64,000 bases of DNA from Azotobacter vinelandii CA (lineage in GTDB: Bacteria; Pseudomonadota; Gammaproteobacteria; Pseudomonadales; Pseudomonadaceae), in assembly GCF_000380335.1 (NCBI RefSeq), contig NC_021149.1, positions 2,098,501 through 2,162,500 on the forward strand. Reading direction: 5' to 3'. The position numbers and the translations under genes are program-made. Positions 26,741 to 35,852 of this stretch are shown in pieces (positions within the stretch are counted from its first letter, which is position 1; every line of letters begins with the position of its first letter). Below the pieces are notes generated by a model. It ran no database searches. It was not told where the DNA came from and worked only from the letters and a program-made list of their open reading frames with translations.

Positions 26741-28243
26741 TCAATCCTCGGCGAAGGCGACTTCGCGGGTCGTCCGGAAGCGCGGCAGGGCCAGCAGCAC
26801 CAGGAAGCCCACGGCGATCAGCAGCAGCGTGGCGCTGATCGGCCGGGTGAAGAACACCGTGGGATCGCCGCGCGACAGCAGCATGGCGCGGCGCAGGTTC
26901 TCTTCCATCAGCGGGCCGATGACGAAACCGAGCAGCAGCGGCGCCGGTTCGCAGCGCAGCTTGATGAACAGGTAGCCGAGCAGGCCGAAGCCCACCGCCA
27001 GCAGGACATCGAACAGGCTGTTGTTGACGCTGAACACGCCGATGCAGCAGAACAGCAGGATCGCCGGATAGAGCAGGCGGTAGGGCACCGCCAGCAGCCG
27101 CGTCCAGACGCCGATCAGCGGCAGGTTGAGCAACAGCAGCAGGGCATTGCCCACCCACATGCTGACGATCAGCCCCCAGAACAGCTCGGGACGTTCGCCC
27201 ATGACCTGTGGGCCGGGCACTATGCCGTGGATCATCATCGCGCCGATCATCAGCGCCATCACCGCGTTGGACGGCAGCCCCATCACCAGCAGCGGGATGA
27301 ACGAAGTCTGCGCGCCGGCGTTGTTGGCCGACTCGGGTCCGGCGACGCCCTCGATGGCGCCCTGGCCGAAGCGCGACGGGTCTTTCGCCAGACGCTTTTC
27401 CAGCATGTAGGAGGCGAAGGAGCTGAGCATCGCCCCGCCGCCGGGCAGCACGCCGAGCAGGGTGCCGAGCGCGGAGCCGCGCAGCACCGGCTTCCAGGCC
27501 CGGCGGTAGTCGTCGCGGGTCGGCAGCAGCGGGCCGACGGCGCGGATCGCCCCGGCGCGGGCGGTGTCGCGCTCCAGGTTGGCGATGATCTCGCCGATGC
27601 CGAAGATGCCCATCGAGATGACCACGAAGCTGATGCCCTCGGCCAGTTCCGGCACGCCGAAGGTGAAGCGCTCCGCGCCAGAATTCACGTCGACGCCGAC
27701 CAGTCCCAGCAACAGGCCGAGCAGGGTCATCGCCAGCGCCTTGATGACCTCGCCCTGGGCCAGCACCACCGCGGCGATCAGCCCGAGCGCCATCAGCGAG
27801 AAATAGTCCGCCGGGCCGAAGCGCAGGGCGAAATCGGTCAGCGGCACCGCGGCGACCGCCAGCACCAAGGTGGCCAGGGTACCGGCGAAGAAGGAGCCGA
27901 TGGCGGCGATGCCCAGTGCCGCGCCGGCGCGGCCGGCCCTGGCCATCGCGTGGCCGTCGAGGCAGGTCACCAGCGAGGAGGACTCGCCCGGCAGGTTGAC
28001 CAGGATCGCCGCCGTGGAACCGCCGTACTGGGCGCCGTAGTAGATGCCGGCGAGCATGATCAGGGCGGCGTCCGGCGGCAGCCCGTAGGTCACCGGCAGC
28101 AGCATGGCGATGGTCGCCACCGGGCCGAGGCCGGGCAGCACGCCGACCAGGGTGCCGAGGGTGACGCCGGCGAAGCAGTAGAGCAGGTTGCTCCAGCTCA
28201 GCGCCGCTTCGACGCCGAGGCTCAGGTTGGAGAGCAGTTCCAT
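26741..28243 (-). CDS. tctA: Tripartite tricarboxylate transporter large membrane subunit
   Basis: This 500-residue protein has about 11-12 transmembrane segments. The family signature runs from GVTLGTLVGVLPGLGPVATI into GIYYGAQYGGSTAAILVNLPGE. A second family block is GTLLGVLPGGGAMLSSFASY. With TctB and the TctC-type binding protein it forms a proton- or sodium-driven uptake system. Confidence 0.94.
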   Translation of the reverse strand: MELLSNLSLGVEAALSWSNLLYCFAGVTLGTLVGVLPGLGPVATIAMLLPVTYGLPPDAALIMLAGIYYGAQYGGSTAAILVNLPGESSSLVTCLDGHAMARAGRAGAALGIAAIGSFFAGTLATLVLAVAAVPLTDFALRFGPADYFSLMALGLIAAVVLAQGEVIKALAMTLLGLLLGLVGVDVNSGAERFTFGVPELAEGISFVVISMGIFGIGEIIANLERDTARAGAIRAVGPLLPTRDDYRRAWKPVLRGSALGTLLGVLPGGGAMLSSFASYMLEKRLAKDPSRFGQGAIEGVAGPESANNAGAQTSFIPLLVMGLPSNAVMALMIGAMMIHGIVPGPQVMGERPELFWGLIVSMWVGNALLLLLNLPLIGVWTRLLAVPYRLLYPAILLFCCIGVFSVNNSLFDVLLAVGFGLLGYLFIKLRCEPAPLLLGFVIGPLMEENLRRAMLLSRGDPTVFFTRPISATLLLIAVGFLVLLALPRFRTTREVAFAED

Positions 28244-28256
28244 CGGCGCGCCCCGT

Positions 28257-28715
28257 TCAGCGTGGCAGGATCGGCAGGGGCAGGCCCAGGCCGAAGGAGA
28301 AGACCGCCACGCCGAAGGCCGACAGGGCCGCGCCCAGGCCGAGCAGTTCGGCCAGCCGCGCGCCGCGCCGGGCCAGGCCGCTGAGCAGGGTCAGGGTCAG
28401 GGTGGCGAGCAGCAGGCCCTGCTCCTGCGCGAGCAGGGCGAAGGCGATCACTCCGGCGCCCACGAATGCCGCCGGACGCCAGGACAGGCTGCCGCGCAGG
28501 GTCTCCCGCCCGGCGCCGAGGCGCAGGCTGCGCAGCAGCAGTACGGCACCCAGCACGGCCAGGGCGATGCCGAGCAGCAGCGGGAAATAGCCCGGCCCCA
28601 TGCGCATCGCGCTGCCGAGCGGGTAGGCCGTGGCCAGGGCGCTGCCGGCGAGGCCGGCGGCGAGAAAAAGCGCTCCGGCGACGGCGTCGCGATTGTCGAT
28701 GATTCCGAGTGGCAT
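28257..28715 (-). CDS. tctB: Tripartite tricarboxylate transporter small membrane subunit
   Basis: This 152-residue membrane protein has four hydrophobic segments, typical for TctB. It contains the conserved PLGSAMRMGPGYFPLLLGIAL. A GAGG Shine-Dalgarno precedes ATG 28715. It is the promoter-proximal gene of the operon tctB-tctA-mmgE/prpD-lyase-tctC. Confidence 0.9.
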   Translation of the reverse strand: MPLGIIDNRDAVAGALFLAAGLAGSALATAYPLGSAMRMGPGYFPLLLGIALAVLGAVLLLRSLRLGAGRETLRGSLSWRPAAFVGAGVIAFALLAQEQGLLLATLTLTLLSGLARRGARLAELLGLGAALSAFGVAVFSFGLGLPLPILPR

Positions 28716-28785
28716 GGGGTTGTCCTCGCCCGCGTTCGTTTCCGAGGGAGGCGAGCCTACTCAAGCGGGCAGGTCGACACCAAAA

Positions 28786-28822
28786 AATTATTAATTATAT
28801 GAATATAATTAAAATTAAATCA
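28786..28822. promoter_or_regulatory. AT-rich upstream tract of the tctB operon
   Basis: This stretch is almost entirely A and T and lies 70-107 bases before tctB in otherwise GC-rich DNA. Similar tracts lie upstream of the flavoprotein operon (58352-58420) and of the right-edge gene (63662-63712). It probably contains the promoter or an activator-binding UP-like element. No defined factor site was identified. Confidence 0.4.
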
Positions 28823-28975
28823 TGCTTATCTGGCATGTTATGGGCGCCGTCCGCAGTGCCCGTTCCGATGGGCGGCCTGGCGGTTGCCGTGGTGGAGCCA
28901 CAGGCTTCGCGCGGCAGGATTGTTGTCCGTCCGTCCGAATCCGGCCCGTGGCGGTCGGCGACTCCGGGAGAGAGC

Positions 28976-29708
28976 CTGGGCGATCGCATGAAGCGCTTGC
29001 CTGATACCGGACGGGAAAGGTTGTATGAACCTTGGCATGGCTGCTTGCCGAGTGCTCCGACACTCCCTGTTTCGGCCCCCCGGCCGAGTCACTTTTTCTT
29101 GTCTGGCCAAGAAAAAGTGACCAAAAAGAAGGCCACCCCCTCATCCGGCCCTGCGCTTCGCTCCGGGTTCCCTCCCTACATCGCCGTTCCAGGGGCCCGC
29201 CGCGAAGGGCCATCCATGGCCCATCGCGGCTCTCGCGGCATCCTTGCCGCTCGACCCCTTCCACGACGATTCCGCTCGGCCTCCTGAAGGGGGCATCCGG
29301 CGTTGCCTGACAGGCCGTGCCACAAGAAGGGCAAAAGCGCTTTCAGGCAGCTCGGAACCGACTCCCGTTCAGGAGGCCGAGCGCAGGTGTCGCGGAGGGG
29401 GACGCGAGGCAGGACGCCGAGCGAGTCGCGAAGGGACAGGGACGTCCCTTCGCGACGTGCCCCCGGAGCGGCGCCGGAGCGAGGGAACCCCGGCACAGCC
29501 GGGGCCGAATGATCGGGCGCGCTTTCTCTTTGGTTACTTTCTCTTTCGCGCGAGCAAAGAGAAAGTGACTCGGCCGGGGGGCCGAAACAGGGACCGTCCG
29601 GCCCCTCGGCAAGCAGCCGGTGCAGCGGAGCCGAAGACCACACCGGAACGACCAGGCACACAACCTTTCCCGTCCGGTATCGGGCGGGCATTTCATGCGA
29701 TTGCCCTG
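28976..29708 (-). repeat. 0.75-kb non-coding mobile repeat, copy 2 (intact, inverted relative to copy 1)
   Basis: This 733-bp element is nearly collinear with the reverse complement of the IS-free copy at 1307-3340. Ends are CTGGGCGATCGCATGAA and, on the other side, TTCATGCGATTGCCCTG. It is flanked by GGGAGAGAGC (28966-28975) and GAGAGAGAGC (29709-29718), a 9/10 match that would be its 10-bp target duplication. The two halves repeat long hairpins such as TCACTTTTTCTTG/CAAGAAAAAGTGA. No convincing gene is present inside. Confidence 0.85.
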
Positions 29709-29815
29709 GAGAGAGAGCGGCACGCGCCACGATTACACATTAAGACAGTCATAAAATGCATCAGTAACTCTTATGCATTCATCAAGATCGCAAATTGCCA
29801 TCCTGGATAATTCCT

Positions 29816-29919
29816 AATGAATACAATGGGTTATTTTCTTGCCAAGAGAATAAAAACCATGACCATTATAACAATATAAGCTAATTGAATTTCATCGACC
29901 GAACCGCCGTTCCTAGCAT
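29816..29919 (+). promoter_or_regulatory. Shared promoter module of the porin/ABC/oxygenase operon
   Basis: This 104-base segment aligns without a gap with 42488-42591. Identical or near-identical blocks keep exact spacing: AATGAATACAAT at offset 0, AAGAGAATAA at offset 28, TAACAATA at 53, GAATTTCA at 71 and CTAGCAT at 97. The start codon of the porin is 41 bases further on. Control by one common factor is inferred. Confidence 0.7.
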
Positions 29920-29960
29920 GCCGCCTCCATTCAACCAGCCATCCCGGGGGCGGCAGTCCA

Positions 29961-31334
29961 ATGAGTCATCCAGCGCTTGATAGCAGCGTTTCGATCTTCA
30001 CCGAGCCGGCGCGCGGCGCGGAGCGAACCATCCTGGCCGCCATGCTGGCCATCCTGGGCCAGACGCTGGCGCAACCCGCTACCGCCGCCGGGTTCATCGA
30101 AGACAGCAAGGCCACGCTTTCGCTGCGCAACTTCTACTTCAACCAGGATAACCGCAACGGTGGCGGCCCCAGGTCCGATGAGTGGGGCCAGGCTTTCTTC
30201 CTCGACTACAAGTCCGGCTTCACCGAGGGCCCGGTCGGCTTCGGCCTTGACGTGTTCGCCATGCACGGCATTCGCCTGGACGGCGGCGGCCGCGCCGGCA
30301 AGGCGGACGCCGAGCGCACGCCCGGCGCGCTGTTCCCGCTGGAAAGCAACGGCAAGGCGAAGACCGACTTCGGCCGCGTCGGGGTGACCGGCAAGCTGCG
30401 TTACTCCAGGACCGAGGCGCGCCTAGGCACCCTGCTGCCGAAGATGCCGGTGCTGATCTACAACGACGGCCGCCTGCTGCCGCAACTGTTCCATGGCGCG
30501 CAGATCACTTCCAACGAGATCGACAACCTGAGCCTGACCGCGGGCAAGATCGAGCATTCCACCGAACGTAACTCCGCCGACAGCCACGGCCTGTCCATCG
30601 CCGGCGCCAACAGCGGCAGCAACGCCCGCTTCAGCAACGAGTTCTACTTCGCCGGCGCCGATTACAAGCCCACCAGGGACCTGCTGCTGCAGTACTACTA
30701 CGGCAACCTGCGCGACTTCTACAAACAGCACTTCTTCGGCCTGATCCATAACTGGAAGCTGCCGGTGGGCGCGCTGAAAAGCGACCTGCGCTACTTCTAC
30801 AGCGACTCCGACGGCAAGAACGAGAGCGCCTCCGGACGCGCCGAGGGCTACCGCAGCGCCGGCGCCAACGGCAGCAGCGGCGAGGTCGACAACAACCTGT
30901 GGAGTGCGATGTTCACCTACAGCCTGTCCGGCCACTCGCTGGGCCTCGGCTACCAGAAGGTCACCGGCAACAGCGACTGGCCGCGCATCAACCTGGGCAC
31001 CGGCCAGACGGTCCACCTGATCACCAACCTGCAGAACGGCAAGTTCGCCAGCGCCGGCGAGAAATCCCTGGTCGGCCAGTACGCCTACGACTTCGCCAAG
31101 CTCGGCGTGCCCGGCCTGAAGGCCAGCCTGACCTACGTCAAGGGCTGGGATATCGACGCCGCCGGCAGCGACAAGCGCGAATGGGAGCGCGATTTCCGCG
31201 TGGACTACACGGTGCAGTCGGGCTTCCTCAAGGGCGTCGGCCTCACCTGGCGCAACGCCGCGCTACGCGGCAACGACACCACCGACCGCGACGAGAACCG
31301 GCTGATCGTCAGTTACAGCATTCCCCTGCTCTGA
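29961..31334 (+). CDS. OprD-family outer-membrane porin
   Basis: This 457-residue protein has an N-terminal export region ending near ATAAGF. OprD features include GFIEDSKATLSLRNFYFNQDNR opening strand, the DEWGQAFFLDYKSGFTEGPVGFG segment and C-terminal RDENRLIVSYSIPLL, ending in a hydrophobic residue as outer-membrane barrels do. OprD porins admit basic amino acids or carboxylates in pseudomonads. It heads an operon for uptake and oxidation and so probably admits that compound. An internal ATG at about 30042 would give a more standard signal peptide and is an alternative start. Confidence 0.92.
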   Translation: MSHPALDSSVSIFTEPARGAERTILAAMLAILGQTLAQPATAAGFIEDSKATLSLRNFYFNQDNRNGGGPRSDEWGQAFFLDYKSGFTEGPVGFGLDVFAMHGIRLDGGGRAGKADAERTPGALFPLESNGKAKTDFGRVGVTGKLRYSRTEARLGTLLPKMPVLIYNDGRLLPQLFHGAQITSNEIDNLSLTAGKIEHSTERNSADSHGLSIAGANSGSNARFSNEFYFAGADYKPTRDLLLQYYYGNLRDFYKQHFFGLIHNWKLPVGALKSDLRYFYSDSDGKNESASGRAEGYRSAGANGSSGEVDNNLWSAMFTYSLSGHSLGLGYQKVTGNSDWPRINLGTGQTVHLITNLQNGKFASAGEKSLVGQYAYDFAKLGVPGLKASLTYVKGWDIDAAGSDKREWERDFRVDYTVQSGFLKGVGLTWRNAALRGNDTTDRDENRLIVSYSIPLL

Positions 31335-31400
31335 CGGCCGATGGCCGGATGGGGTCCGGCCCGACTTTTCAAGGTGGTTCTTCATTCATGGAGTCTGGTC

Positions 31401-32546
31401 ATGACAGCAGCTCTCGAACCAGTCAATGCAACGCGCGAAAGCGCCGCTCCGTTTCTCGGCCCGTCCGTTCCGGACGAGGCTGCGGGAGTGGCGGTGCCGC
31501 GCCTGGAACTTCGCCATCTGGTCAAGACGCTGGGCGCCAGCCGGATCGTCGACGGGCTCGATCTGGCCATCGCGCCCGGTGAAGTCGTGGTGCTGCTGGG
31601 CCCCAGCGGCTGCGGCAAGACCACCACGCTGCGGATGGTGGCCGGCTTTCTCCAGCCCGACGAAGGAGAGGTGCACCTGGCCGGTCGCCTGGCGGCCAGT
31701 GCGCGCTTCGCCCTGCCGCCGGAGAAGCGCCACCTGGGGATGATGTTCCAGAACTACGCGGTCTGGCCGCACAAGACGGTGTTCCAGAACGTCGCCTATG
31801 GCCTGCAGGTGGCCGGTATCGCCCGCGACGAGATCCGCCGGCGGGTGGAGCGCATGCTGGCGATCGTCGATCTGGACGGCCATGCCGGGCGCAAGCCCGC
31901 CGACCTGAGCGGCGGCCAGCAGCAGCGGGTGGCCTTGGCCCGCGCGCTGGTCACCGAGCCCTCGCTGCTGCTGCTCGACGAGCCCCTGTCCAACCTCGAC
32001 GCGGCGCTGCGCCAGTCGATGCGTGTCGAGCTGAAGGCGCTGCAGCGCCGGGTCGGGGTGAGCATGCTGTATGTCACCCACGATCAGGACGAAGCGCTGG
32101 TGCTGGCCGACCGCATCGTGGTCATGCGCGGCGGCCGCATCGAACAGATCGGCACGCCGGAGGACATCTACCGGCGGCCGCGCACGCGCTTCGTGGCCGA
32201 ATTCATCGGCCGCGCCAACCTGCTGCCCGGCACGCTGGAGGCGCTGGACGGGCAGGGTAGGGCACGGGTCCGCCTGGACGCCGGGCCGGTGTTCCGCGCC
32301 CTGGGCGGGCCGGGTCTCGCCGCGGGCCAGCGCTGCCAGGTGGTGGTGCGCCCGGAACAGATCCTGTTCGCTCCCGGCGGAGCGGAGGCCCGGCTTTGCC
32401 AGACGCTATTCCTGGGCAGCCACTACGAACTGACCCTGGAGCTGGGGGAGAGCCGCCTGCAGGCGGAGGCCCGCCACCTGCCCGCGATGCAGGACGGTCG
32501 CCTGTCGGTGGCCATCGAAGACGACAGCGCCTGGGTGTTGCCATGA
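31401..32546 (+). CDS. ABC transporter ATP-binding protein (Fe3+/spermidine-putrescine type)
   Basis: This 381-residue ATPase has Walker A GPSGCGKTT, Q-loop MMFQNYAVWPHKT, signature LSGGQQQRVALARAL, Walker B LLLLDEP and H-loop YVTHDQDEA. A TOBE-type regulatory domain follows. The start at 31401 (MTAALEP) has GGAG 7 bases upstream and is preferred to an in-frame ATG at 31341, which has no ribosome site. It works with the fused permease encoded 3 bases before its stop and the binding protein at 38253. Confidence 0.92.
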   Translation: MTAALEPVNATRESAAPFLGPSVPDEAAGVAVPRLELRHLVKTLGASRIVDGLDLAIAPGEVVVLLGPSGCGKTTTLRMVAGFLQPDEGEVHLAGRLAASARFALPPEKRHLGMMFQNYAVWPHKTVFQNVAYGLQVAGIARDEIRRRVERMLAIVDLDGHAGRKPADLSGGQQQRVALARALVTEPSLLLLDEPLSNLDAALRQSMRVELKALQRRVGVSMLYVTHDQDEALVLADRIVVMRGGRIEQIGTPEDIYRRPRTRFVAEFIGRANLLPGTLEALDGQGRARVRLDAGPVFRALGGPGLAAGQRCQVVVRPEQILFAPGGAEARLCQTLFLGSHYELTLELGESRLQAEARHLPAMQDGRLSVAIEDDSAWVLP

Positions 32547-34270
32547 ACGACTTCAGTCCCGTCTCCGCCCTGCGGATGGCACCGGCCCCGTCCCGTGTCC
32601 GGCTGGACTGGCTGGCACAGCCGGTCAGACTGGCGATCATCGGCGCGGCCATCGCGGCGCTCCTCGGCATCGTCGCCTATCCGCTGGCCTACCTGCTGAA
32701 GTTCAGCCTGACCGGCGCGGACGGTGCCTTCACCCTGGATACCTTCGGCACCGTGCTGCACACGCCGGGCATGTTCGCGGCGGCGGGCAACTCGCTGATC
32801 CTGGTGGCCTGGGTGGTTACGCTGAGCACCCTGGTCGGCACCGCCCTGGCCTGGCTGGTGGCGCGCACCGACGTGCCCGCCAAGGGGCTGGTCGTCGCCT
32901 GCGCCGGGATTTCCTTCGTGATCCCGACCTTCATCACGGTGGTCGCCTGGATTTTCCTCGCCGCGCCGAATTCCGGTTACCTGAACAGGTTGCTGATGGA
33001 TTGGCTCGGTATCGCTTCGCCGCCGTTCGACATCATCAGCTTCGGCGGCCTGGTGCTGATCGAGACCATCCACCTGTATCCGCTGGTGTTCTTCTCGGTG
33101 CTCTCGGCGCTCAACAACGTCGACGTCAGCCACGAGCAGGCCGCCCGCATCCTGGGTGCCGGCCGTCTGCGCAGCGCCCTGACCATCAGCCTGCCGCTGG
33201 TGCTGCCGGCCATCCTGGCCAGCGCCATCCTGGTCATGCTCGACACCCTGTCCTCTTTCGGCGCGCCCTCGGTGATCGGCACCATGGCCAACTTTTCCGT
33301 GCTGACCACCAAGCTGTACGACCTGCTCGCCTTCCCGCCGCAACTGAACCTGGCCGCCGCCATCGCCGTGCCGATCGTGGTCTATACGCTGCTGTGCCTG
33401 GGCGTGCAGCGATTGCTCGTCGGTCGCGACGACTACCGCACCCTGGGCGGCAAGGTGACCCGGACCCAGCCGGTGGCGCTGGGACGCTGGCGCTGGCCGG
33501 CTTTCGCCGCCTCGCTGGCGGTGGTGTTCCTGAGCGCCGTCCTGCCGCTGGGCGGCCTGCTGGTGCTGTCGCTGATCCAGGTGCTGGGGATGCCCATCGA
33601 CGCCGGCAATCTGGCGCTGAGCCATTACCGGCAACTCTTCGACGAGAGCTTCGGCACCTTCGCCGCGTTCGAGAACAGCATGCTCCTGGCGCTGGCCACC
33701 GCGACGCTCTGCGCCGGCCTGGCGGTGGTCTGCGCCTGGATCGTCGAACGCACCCGGCTGCCGGGGCGAGGCCTGGTCACGGTGCTGATCATGATCGCCT
33801 ACGGCTTTCCGTCCATCGCCTTCGGCGTCGGCATCATGCTGGGCTACATCGATGCCTTCCACGGCACCCTGACCCTGCTGCTGATCGCCTATGCGGCCAA
33901 GCAGTTGCCGGTGACCTTCGTGCTGGTGCGCACCGCCCTGAAGCAGATCTCCGCCGATCTGGAAGAGGCCGCGCGCATCGCCGGCGCCGGCTGGCTGCGC
34001 ACGGTCTGGGACATCACCCTGCCGCTGCTGCGGGTCTCGGTGGGCATCGGCTGGATCCTGGTGTTCTCGCTGAGTATCCGCGAGCTGTCGATGTCGGTGC
34101 TGCTGGCGCAGACCGACACCCAGGTCATGTCCACGGTGATCCTGCAGCTCATCGCCGACGGCTCCATCGAAATGGCGGCGGCCCTGTCGGTGGTCGTGGT
34201 GGCCATCTGTCTGGGCGTGATGGGTCTGGTGTGGAAGATCGCCGGGCGCGCGGCCTCTCTTCACGGCTGA
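32543..34270 (+). CDS. Fused double ABC permease (FbpB type)
   Basis: This 575-residue protein consists of two tandem permease domains of about six helices each, as in ferric-iron type importers. Both EAA loops are visible: EQAARILGAGRLRSALTISLPL and EEAARIAGAGWLRTVWDITLPL. The ATG overlaps the ATPase stop (ATGA). The transporter class usually imports iron, but substrates also include phosphonates, thiamine and polyamines, and the catabolic neighbours favour an organic substrate. Confidence 0.92.
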   Translation: MNDFSPVSALRMAPAPSRVRLDWLAQPVRLAIIGAAIAALLGIVAYPLAYLLKFSLTGADGAFTLDTFGTVLHTPGMFAAAGNSLILVAWVVTLSTLVGTALAWLVARTDVPAKGLVVACAGISFVIPTFITVVAWIFLAAPNSGYLNRLLMDWLGIASPPFDIISFGGLVLIETIHLYPLVFFSVLSALNNVDVSHEQAARILGAGRLRSALTISLPLVLPAILASAILVMLDTLSSFGAPSVIGTMANFSVLTTKLYDLLAFPPQLNLAAAIAVPIVVYTLLCLGVQRLLVGRDDYRTLGGKVTRTQPVALGRWRWPAFAASLAVVFLSAVLPLGGLLVLSLIQVLGMPIDAGNLALSHYRQLFDESFGTFAAFENSMLLALATATLCAGLAVVCAWIVERTRLPGRGLVTVLIMIAYGFPSIAFGVGIMLGYIDAFHGTLTLLLIAYAAKQLPVTFVLVRTALKQISADLEEAARIAGAGWLRTVWDITLPLLRVSVGIGWILVFSLSIRELSMSVLLAQTDTQVMSTVILQLIADGSIEMAAALSVVVVAICLGVMGLVWKIAGRAASLHG

Positions 34271-34288
34271 TTTCGAGGTAACGATTTC

Positions 34289-35833
34289 ATGAACAAGACT
34301 CCCGCGATTCCGGGCGGATTCGACGAAACCTACGACGTCGTGGTGGTCGGCTTCGGCCTGGCCGGCGGCATCGCCGCCATCAGTGCCCACGACCAGGGCG
34401 CCAGGGTGCTGCTGCTGGAAAAGATGCCCGATCCCGGCGGCATCTCCATCTGCGCCGGCGGCGGCGTGCGCACCGTCACCGACCTGCCGCGCGGCCGCCT
34501 GTACCTGCGGGAAGCCGCCGGACCCGATGTGCCGGACGCGGTGCTGGATGCGCTCGCCGAAGGCATGGCGGGCCTGGAGGACTACCTGCGCGAGCTGGCC
34601 ACCGTCGACGGCGCGCGCATCGAGCGTCGCGAGCGCGGCGGCAACTACCCGTTCCCCGGCCACGACGCCCTGGGCATCCTGGAAGTGGCGGAGATACCCG
34701 GCTTCGACGCGGCCCGGGAATATCCCCATGTGCGCGGCCGCCTGTTGGGCCCGAACCTGTTCAAGCTGGTGCACGACAACGTGCGCGCCCGCGACATCGA
34801 GGTCCGCCTGGGCTGCGCCGCCGAGCGGCTCGTCACCGATGCCGAGGGTGCGGTGATCGGCCTCTCGGCGCGCGCGGCGGGTCGTCCGCTACGCATCGCC
34901 GCGCGGCGTGGCGTGGTGCTGGCCAGCGGCGGCTTCGAGGCCGCGCCGGAAATGCAGCGCAAGTACTGGCAGATCCGCCCGGTGCTGCCCGCCGCGACCC
35001 GCGGCAACACCGGCGACGGTATCCGCATGGCGCAGGCGGTGGGTGCCGACCTGTGGCACATGTGGCACTTCCACGGCTCCTACGGGTTCCGCCACTGCGA
35101 CCCGGACTATCCCTTCGCCATCCGCGTCAAGCGCCTGCCCGACTGGACGCCCCGGATCAGGGAGCCCGAAGTGCCGATGTCGTGGATCATGCTCGACCAG
35201 AGCGGGCGCCGCTTCATGAACGAGTACCACCCCTACCTGCAGGACACCGGGCACCGACCCCTGGACCAGTTCGATCCGGTCACCCAGGGTTTCCCGAAAA
35301 TCCCCGCCTTCCTCGTCGTCGACGAGGAGGGCCGCAAGCTCTACCCCCTGGGCCAGGCGGTGCTGAACGACCGCGACGTCCAGCCCTACGCCTGGAGCGC
35401 GGACAACCTGCGCGAGGTGGAGAACGGCATCCTGCGGAAGGCCGACTCGATCGAGGAACTGGCCGGGCTGCTGGGCGCCGATCCCGCCGTCCTGGCGGCC
35501 AGCCTGGAGCGCTGGAACCGCCAGTGCGAACGCGGGCTGGACGACGACCACGGCCGGCCGCCGGCGAGCATGACGCCGGTGCGCAGCGCGCCGTTCTACG
35601 TCGGCAAGCTCTGGCCGCTGGTCAACAACACCCAGGGCGGTCCGGTCCACGACGCCCGGCAGCGCATCCTCGACAGCTTCGGGGAACCCATCGCGCGCCT
35701 CTATGCCGCCGGCGAGCTGGGCAGCATCTGGGGCTTTCTCTATCTGGGCGCCGGCAATCTGGCCGAGTGCTTCGTCAGCGGCCGGATCGCCGGCGCCCAC
35801 GCCGCTTGCCTGCCGTCCTGGCAGGACTCATGA
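34289..35833 (+). CDS. FAD-dependent dehydrogenase, fumarate-reductase/tricarballylate-dehydrogenase-like
   Basis: This 514-residue flavoprotein has the N-terminal dinucleotide fold YDVVVVGFGLAGGIAAISA and LLLEKMPDPGGIS. A second FAD contact is VVLASGGFEAAPEMQRKYW, and the C-terminal LYAAGELGSIWGFLYLGAGNLAECFVSG closes the FAD domain. No SdhB-like partner is adjacent. Neighbouring oxygenases suggest that it oxidises or reduces the imported compound or a product. Substrate unknown. Confidence 0.87.
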   Translation: MNKTPAIPGGFDETYDVVVVGFGLAGGIAAISAHDQGARVLLLEKMPDPGGISICAGGGVRTVTDLPRGRLYLREAAGPDVPDAVLDALAEGMAGLEDYLRELATVDGARIERRERGGNYPFPGHDALGILEVAEIPGFDAAREYPHVRGRLLGPNLFKLVHDNVRARDIEVRLGCAAERLVTDAEGAVIGLSARAAGRPLRIAARRGVVLASGGFEAAPEMQRKYWQIRPVLPAATRGNTGDGIRMAQAVGADLWHMWHFHGSYGFRHCDPDYPFAIRVKRLPDWTPRIREPEVPMSWIMLDQSGRRFMNEYHPYLQDTGHRPLDQFDPVTQGFPKIPAFLVVDEEGRKLYPLGQAVLNDRDVQPYAWSADNLREVENGILRKADSIEELAGLLGADPAVLAASLERWNRQCERGLDDDHGRPPASMTPVRSAPFYVGKLWPLVNNTQGGPVHDARQRILDSFGEPIARLYAAGELGSIWGFLYLGAGNLAECFVSGRIAGAHAACLPSWQDS

Positions 35834-35852
35834 GAGGAGACACCCACACACC

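Noticed and set aside
25364-28384. A 1006-codon plus-strand open frame opposite the tct operon
   Set aside because: The minus strand carries TctA and MmgE/PrpD with full family motifs; the plus frame has none.
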